Below, piece by piece: positions 6,477 through 10,154 of a stretch of 10,154 bases of DNA. The DNA comes from CAYJIL01 sp964370235 (GTDB taxonomy: Bacteria > Bacteroidota > Bacteroidia > Bacteroidales > Rikenellaceae), in assembly GCA_964370235.1 (NCBI GenBank), contig CAYJIL010000085.1, positions 1-10,154 on the forward strand. Direction: 5' to 3'. Both the position numbers and the translations under genes were made by a program. The notes under the pieces were generated by a model that saw only the letters and a program-made list of their open reading frames with translations, was not told the origin of the DNA and searched no databases. The first letter of the stretch is position 1. The number at the start of each line of letters is the position of its first letter.

Positions 6477-6486
6477 CTGATAGCCT

Positions 6487-7383
6487 ATGTTTAAAAAACT
6501 AATTATAATAGAGCCCATAAATATACTGCCATACGCAGTTGAAGAGCTACACAAATATGCAAAAGAGGTGGTTATATATGACGATATACCCAAAAGCGAT
6601 AGCGAGATAAGCAAGCGAATAGCCGATGCCGATGCTGTGTTAATGAGCTACACGACACAGCTAAACGAAGAGGTGCTATTGGGCGCAAGCAAACTCAAAT
6701 ATATTGGGCTATGTTGTAGCCTATATAGCGAGCAGAGCTCAAACGTTGATATTGCCACAGCACATAGCCAAGGCATCGTAGTAAAGGGAGTTAGGGAGTA
6801 TGGCGACCAAGGTGTTGCCGAATTTGTTGTGAGCGAGCTAATTCAGCTTACACAAGGTTTTGGTGGCAAAGCATGGAATAGCGAGCCACGAGAGCTAGCA
6901 GGACTAAAAGTGGGTATTATTGGGCTTGGAGCAACGGGAACAGTAGTTGCAAGTGCGCTCAAATACTTTGGTGTTGACCTTTCGTATTATAGCAGAACGC
7001 CCAAAGAGAGCGCCGAGCAAAACGGCATAAAGTATAAAGAACTTAATACTCTACTGAGCGAGAGCGAAGTGGTATGTTGCTGCTTGACCAAGAATATTGT
7101 CTTGCTCGAAGAGGAGCAGTTCGAGGCTTTGGGTAACCACAAGGTGCTAATAAACACTGGCGGGGGTGTGCCATACGATATGAAGTGTCTCGAAAATTTC
7201 TTGAACGCCGACAACTATTTTATTTGTGATATGCCTAGTGCTCTGCCCTATGGTAGGCTACACATACACCGCAATGTACGCTCTATTGGTAGAGCATCGG
7301 GAATGACACAACAAGCACGAGTGAGGCTAAGCCAAAAGGTGCTGGCAAATATAGAAACCACACTTGCAAAACGTAGAAAATAG
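6487..7383 (+). CDS. D-2-hydroxyacid dehydrogenase-like NAD(P)-binding protein, catalytic residues apparently lost
   Basis: The 298-residue cytosolic protein has the two-domain layout of D-isomer-specific 2-hydroxyacid dehydrogenases. Residues 1-105 resemble the catalytic domain (LKYIGLCC, 70-77; VDIATAHSQGIVV, 87-99), and about 106-265 form the nucleotide-binding domain with GIIGLGATG (143-151). After the second strand the sequence is YYSR (167-170), with no acidic residue, which suggests NADP(H) preference. The usual catalytic Arg of INTARGG is Gly here (INTGGGVPYD, 222-231), the Glu region reads CDMPSAL (247-253), and the expected TPH before IGG is NVRS before IGRASG (263-271). All three catalytic residues therefore seem replaced, so the substrate and even the activity are uncertain. 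The length is close to the family norm (about 300-320), so it is not obviously broken. It has its own promoter and leader. Confidence 0.8.
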   Translation: MFKKLIIIEPINILPYAVEELHKYAKEVVIYDDIPKSDSEISKRIADADAVLMSYTTQLNEEVLLGASKLKYIGLCCSLYSEQSSNVDIATAHSQGIVVKGVREYGDQGVAEFVVSELIQLTQGFGGKAWNSEPRELAGLKVGIIGLGATGTVVASALKYFGVDLSYYSRTPKESAEQNGIKYKELNTLLSESEVVCCCLTKNIVLLEEEQFEALGNHKVLINTGGGVPYDMKCLENFLNADNYFICDMPSALPYGRLHIHRNVRSIGRASGMTQQARVRLSQKVLANIETTLAKRRK

Positions 7384-7433
7384 TAAACGGGGAGTGCACG
7401 GGTACACACGGTAATTAGTATGTGCTAGTTATC

Positions 7434-7506
7434 AATAATCATGTTAAAGATTATTTCATATAAATATAGTAAGCCACAAATTAATTGCTAATTTTGTGGC
7501 TTACTA
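7434..7506 (+). terminator. Two hairpins between the dehydrogenase-like gene and rsgA
   Basis: AATAATC (7434-7440) pairs with GATTATT (7449-7455) and is followed by one more T. A stronger stem, TAGTAAGCCACAAA (7467-7480), pairs perfectly over 14 bp with TTTGTGGCTTACTA (7493-7506). Neither is followed by a clear T run, so termination is plausible but unproven; the second could instead be an attenuator or processing site ahead of rsgA. TAATTTTG at 7489-7496 matches the -7 pattern but has no good -33 partner. The 165-bp gap holds no convincing gene. Confidence 0.45.
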
Positions 7507-7548
7507 CATTTATGACTAAACATCACATCTACAAAATTATTATAAACA

Positions 7549-8625
7549 ATGCACTACCTATCAAAATATGGCGTAAGTGATAGATTTATTGCTCTATCTA
7601 GCCAATACCCCGAATACCAACTTGCACGAATAATCACTCAGTATAAGGGTGCATACAAAGTAGCCTGTGAGCAGGGCGAAATGCTTGCCGAGGTTTCGGG
7701 CAAATATATATTTGATGCCGAAGAGTTTCCAGCGGTGGGTGACTATGTTATGATTAGCTATGAGGATGGCGCTACACGTGCTATTATTCATCATGTTATA
7801 ACTCGCAAAAGTGTTTTTAAGCGCACTGCAGTTGGTACAAGCCACCAATCACAAATTATAGCAACAAACATTGATGTGGTTTTTCTGTGTATGTCGCTCA
7901 ACAATAATTTTAACCTTAGCAGGCTCGAACGCTATATCTCAATTGCGTGGGATAGTGGCGCAAAACCTGTCATTATGCTAACAAAGGCAGATCTTGCGGG
8001 CGATAGCCTTAGCGAGTTAATATCGCAAGTAGAGGGCGTAGCAATGTACACCGACATAGTTACAGTGTCGGTATATGACGAGGATTTGGAGTCGAAACTT
8101 GCACCATTCATCACACAAGGTGTAACGGCTGCTTTTATCGGCTCGTCGGGTGTGGGTAAGTCTACCATTATCAATCGCCTAATTGGTAACCAAACCATAT
8201 CGACCCAAGAGGTGGGAAAGGGCGACAAGGGGCGCCACACAACCACTGGTCGAGAACTATTCGCTCTGGCTACGGGCGGTGTTGTAATCGACACAGCAGG
8301 TATGCGTGAAATTGGGGTAGATAGTGCCGACCTATCTCGCTCATTCACCGACATTGAAGAACTTGCACAAGAGTGCCGATTTGCAAATTGCACCCACGAC
8401 ACCGAACCGGGTTGTGCAATTAGGCAAGCAATAGAGGATGGCAATCTCGATGATAGGCGATTTAGGAACTACCTAAAGATAAAAGACGAAAACAGCTACG
8501 AGGGATTGAGTGCAAAGGAGATTGAAACCCAAAAACTCAATCGCATGTTTGCACAAGTGGGTGGTATGAAAAGTAGTCGAAAAGCAATTCGAGATATTCA
8601 CAAACGCAAAAAAGGAGATTTTTAG
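7549..8625 (+). CDS. rsgA: Ribosome small-subunit-dependent GTPase A (RsgA/YjeQ)
   Basis: RsgA is a circularly permuted GTPase that binds the 30S subunit late in assembly and helps check and release maturation factors. The 358-residue protein shows the permuted motif order: an N-terminal OB-fold (about 25-90), G4 as TKAD (145-148), then the P-loop GSSGVGKS (198-205), the GRHTTT switch (228-233), G3 DTAG (248-251), and a C-terminal zinc-binding segment with C276, C281, H283 and C289. The family's permuted order and spacing are intact, so it should be active. The ATG at 7549 follows an A-rich leader and begins a typical LSKYG N-terminus. It heads a four-gene cluster; the next start is 30 bases downstream. 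Confidence 0.96.
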   Translation: MHYLSKYGVSDRFIALSSQYPEYQLARIITQYKGAYKVACEQGEMLAEVSGKYIFDAEEFPAVGDYVMISYEDGATRAIIHHVITRKSVFKRTAVGTSHQSQIIATNIDVVFLCMSLNNNFNLSRLERYISIAWDSGAKPVIMLTKADLAGDSLSELISQVEGVAMYTDIVTVSVYDEDLESKLAPFITQGVTAAFIGSSGVGKSTIINRLIGNQTISTQEVGKGDKGRHTTTGRELFALATGGVVIDTAGMREIGVDSADLSRSFTDIEELAQECRFANCTHDTEPGCAIRQAIEDGNLDDRRFRNYLKIKDENSYEGLSAKEIETQKLNRMFAQVGGMKSSRKAIRDIHKRKKGDF

Positions 8626-8655
8626 TTATACTACTCTAACCATAATAAAACAACC

Positions 8656-9063
8656 ATGAGAATACATCATCTAGCAATTTGGTGCCAAGACATTGAGGCT
8701 ATGCGCACCTTTTACACAACATATTTTGATTGCACAAGCAACTCTATGTACCACAACCCCACAAAAGGGTTTAGCTCCTACTTCATTTCGTTTGCAAAAG
8801 ACGATGATTGCAAGATTGAGCTTATGCACCGTGCAGATATTGCAGACAACTCAGCAAGCAACAGAGCACACACAATGGGCTTTGCACATTTCGATATAGA
8901 GGTGGGTACACAAGATGATGTGCTTGCCCTAATACAAAGGCTAAGAGCCGATGGCTATACCATCGCTAGCGAACCTCGCCACACGGGCGATGGGTATTTT
9001 GAGGCAGCAGTGCTCGACCCCGAGGGTAACTATGTCGAAATTTCGGCTACAAAAGATAATTAG
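8656..9063 (+). CDS. VOC-superfamily (glyoxalase/bleomycin-resistance-like) protein
   Basis: The 135-residue protein has the vicinal oxygen chelate fold pattern: RIHHLAIWCQDIEAMRTFY at the start, KIELMH (53-58), GFAHFDIEV (75-83) and DPEGNYVEI (121-129). H5, E55, H78 and E128 are the likely metal ligands, arranged as in two-module VOC enzymes. The family includes glyoxalase I, fosfomycin-resistance and dioxygenase-like members; the substrate cannot be read from sequence. It lies 30 bases after rsgA and 4 bases before the pentapeptide gene, so it belongs to the same transcript. There is no signal peptide, so it is cytosolic. Confidence 0.9.
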   Translation: MRIHHLAIWCQDIEAMRTFYTTYFDCTSNSMYHNPTKGFSSYFISFAKDDDCKIELMHRADIADNSASNRAHTMGFAHFDIEVGTQDDVLALIQRLRADGYTIASEPRHTGDGYFEAAVLDPEGNYVEISATKDN

Positions 9064-9067
9064 TAGC

Positions 9068-9640
9068 ATGAGTGCACCATTCGCTTTGGATACGACTTAT
9101 GAGAAAGTCGATTTTAGCGTTCAATATAACTACGTAACAGAGTATGAGAATTGCACATTTTCTAACTCTAATTTTAGCGGACTTAGCCTTGACAACATAA
9201 AATTTGTTGACTGCAAATTCAATGGTTGCGATTTTTCGATGGTAACATTTACCAACACAACCATAAGCGATTGTGTATTTGACAGCTGCAAAATGATGGG
9301 TACAAACTTTTCGGTTTGCAGTAGGCTTGGGGTAAGCATGGCATTCAAAGATTCAATAATCGACTACTCTACTTTTGCGGGGCTAAAAATTCCCGGCACA
9401 CAGTTTTGTAACTGCTCGGCTAAGGAGTGTGATTTTTCGCAGTGCGATCTATCATCAGCGGTGTTTGATGATAGCAACCTAGATCTTGCAATATTTAATA
9501 ACACAAACATAAGAAAGGCCGATTTCACAACTGCCAACAACTTTATGATAGACCCCAGTAGCAATAGCATAAAAGGGGCTAAATTTGCGACAACAAATAT
9601 TATGGGATTGCTATCGCATCTCGATATAATAATTCAGTAA
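9068..9640 (+). CDS. Qnr/McbG-like pentapeptide-repeat protein
   Basis: This 190-residue protein is almost entirely pentapeptide repeats, which build a right-handed quadrilateral beta-helix. Phe, Leu, Ile or Met sits at every fifth residue from F31 to F81 (31, 36, 41, 46, 51, 56, 61, 66, 71, 76, 81). After an 11-residue break the register resumes shifted by two, from F93 to F153, followed by a loop (NNFMIDPSSNS) and a short C-terminal helix (NIMGLLSHLDIIIQ). Break, loop and terminal helix recall the Qnr and McbG gyrase-protecting proteins, which mimic DNA and dimerise through the C-terminus. Ten cysteines are unusual. The reading frame is open from 8951, but ATG 9068 is chosen because it is 4 bases after the VOC stop and avoids a long overlap. 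A role in gyrase protection or quinolone tolerance is inference. Confidence 0.88.
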   Translation: MSAPFALDTTYEKVDFSVQYNYVTEYENCTFSNSNFSGLSLDNIKFVDCKFNGCDFSMVTFTNTTISDCVFDSCKMMGTNFSVCSRLGVSMAFKDSIIDYSTFAGLKIPGTQFCNCSAKECDFSQCDLSSAVFDDSNLDLAIFNNTNIRKADFTTANNFMIDPSSNSIKGAKFATTNIMGLLSHLDIIIQ

Positions 9641-9656
9641 GAACTAAGCTAGCGAT

Positions 9657-10052
9657 ATGAACAACCAAATTATATTTATTGGAGAGATAACAACACCCTA
9701 TAACACTATCGAAGAGTGCCCCAATAATGTTACGGCACAAGGTATCGAGTGCCAAATTACGGTTTACAACGAGTACTTGATGGGGCTAAAGGGGCTATGC
9801 AAAGGCGACAAAATACTAATCTTGTATTGGCTAGATGGTGCAAACAGAGAGGTTACAGTTGCTAGGTCGGCACACGATGGCACAATGTCGGGCACATTTG
9901 CCATGCGCACACCACATCGCCCCAACCCAATAGGGGCTGCTGTGCTAGAGATAGAGAGTATAAGCAATGGTGTGATATGCATAAAGGGGCTTGATTGCCT
10001 AAACGGAACCAAGCTAGTAGATATTAAGCCTGCTATTATGGCCGAGCGGTAA
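9657..10052 (+). CDS. trmO: TrmO/TsaA-type tRNA m6t6A37 methyltransferase, short form
   Basis: TrmO uses S-adenosylmethionine to methylate N6 of t6A at position 37 of certain tRNAs, fine-tuning threonine decoding. The 131-residue protein carries the family signatures FAMRTPHRPNPIG (81-93) and GLDCLNGTKLVDIKP (111-125), as well as the early IGEITTPY (8-15). It matches the SAM-binding beta-barrel domain only: E. coli TrmO is about 235 residues with a C-terminal extension. The tail after DIKP is only AIMAER, whereas family members usually continue with Y-x-P. The start is 16 bases after the pentapeptide stop, closing the rsgA cluster, so a shared role in translation is plausible. Confidence 0.88.
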   Translation: MNNQIIFIGEITTPYNTIEECPNNVTAQGIECQITVYNEYLMGLKGLCKGDKILILYWLDGANREVTVARSAHDGTMSGTFAMRTPHRPNPIGAAVLEIESISNGVICIKGLDCLNGTKLVDIKPAIMAER

Positions 10053-10077
10053 ATAGCGTGTAGTAACTAACAACAAA

Positions 10078-10120
10078 AAGTGTCTAACGAACGTCAAAAG
10101 ATAACGTTCATTAGACACTT
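10078..10120. terminator. Strong bidirectional-type terminator hairpin
   Basis: AAGTGTCTAA-C-GAACGT (10078-10094) pairs with ACGTTC-A-TTAGACACTT (10104-10120), giving 16 base pairs with one mismatch and a 9-base loop. It lies 26 bases after the trmO stop. On the minus strand the stem is followed by TTTTTGTTG, a better T run than the plus-strand CTTCTGC, so it probably also ends a minus-strand gene lying just to the right of the window. The last 34 bases hold nothing identifiable. Confidence 0.88.
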
Positions 10121-10154
10121 CTGCATTTAATAGATTGCTGTTCTACAAAAACCT

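Noticed and set aside
6197..6486. tRNA or known riboswitch in the divergent intergenic region
   Set aside because: I found no cloverleaf arms or recognisable riboswitch core; only promoters, inverted repeats and a short structured leader are visible.
7512..7580. 22-codon frame overlapping the rsgA start
   Set aside because: ATG at 7512 opens a short out-of-frame peptide of no recognisable type; frames this short are expected by chance in AT-rich DNA.
8951..9067. Extended N-terminus for the pentapeptide-repeat protein
   Set aside because: It would overlap the VOC gene by more than 110 bases; the ATG at 9068 sits 4 bases after the VOC stop and begins a family-like N-terminus.
1..10154. Abundance of CTAG tetranucleotides
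   Set aside because: They look frequent compared with bacteria that avoid CTAG, but my rough hand count (about 40) is near what base composition predicts and follows from common CTA leucine codons.

Overview
The window looks like a chromosomal, mostly housekeeping region of a Bacteroidales (Bacteroidota) genome. Three things point there. Promoters carry the Bacteroidota -7 box TAnnTTTG (TATCTTTG or TACCTTTG ahead of pdxA, the NagB/PIG-L gene, DUF4250, MATE and the dehydrogenase gene). Starts are preceded by A-rich leaders and not by a clear Shine-Dalgarno sequence. The gene families (long NagB/PIG-L fusion, DUF4250, C-terminally extended PdxA, Qnr-like pentapeptide protein) are typical of that group. 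The DNA is AT-rich and uses many CTA leucine codons. I cannot fix the genus. I see no phage, plasmid, integrase or intact transposase gene.

Layout: (1) 1-150, three and a half copies of a 43-bp tandem repeat that can fold into hairpins. (2) 165-1959, minus strand, a two-gene operon: pdxA (vitamin B6 synthesis) followed 22 bp later by a secreted SIMPL-domain protein. (3) 2202-4136, plus strand, divergent from pdxA: a 644-residue fusion of a NagB-type sugar-phosphate deaminase/isomerase domain and a PIG-L zinc deacetylase domain, ending in a strong terminator. (4) 4260-4671, plus strand: a small operon of DUF4250 (57 aa, too short for most ORF callers) and a YecH-family metal-binding protein, separated by one base. 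(5) 4688-4849, a terminator followed by a ~120-bp imperfect palindrome, probably a mobile-type foldback repeat, between convergent genes. (6) 4871-6196, minus strand: a MATE efflux transporter with a GTG start and a possible operator in its promoter. (7) 6487-7383, plus strand: a D-2-hydroxyacid-dehydrogenase-like protein that keeps its nucleotide-binding fold but appears to lack the family's catalytic residues, behind a structured leader. (8) 7549-10052, plus strand: a tight four-gene cluster, rsgA (30S ribosome maturation GTPase), a VOC/glyoxalase-like protein, a Qnr-like pentapeptide-repeat protein and a short TrmO-type tRNA methyltransferase, closed by a 16-bp-stem terminator that seems to serve the opposite strand as well.

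Functionally the window mixes cofactor synthesis (PLP), amino-sugar metabolism, drug or metabolite export and translation-related functions (RsgA, TrmO). I did not find a clear new defence or mobile system. The most worthwhile leads are the 43-bp hairpin repeats, the foldback element at 4730-4849, the two enzymes whose folds are kept but whose catalytic residues differ (NagB domain and dehydrogenase), and the Qnr-like protein inside a translation operon.
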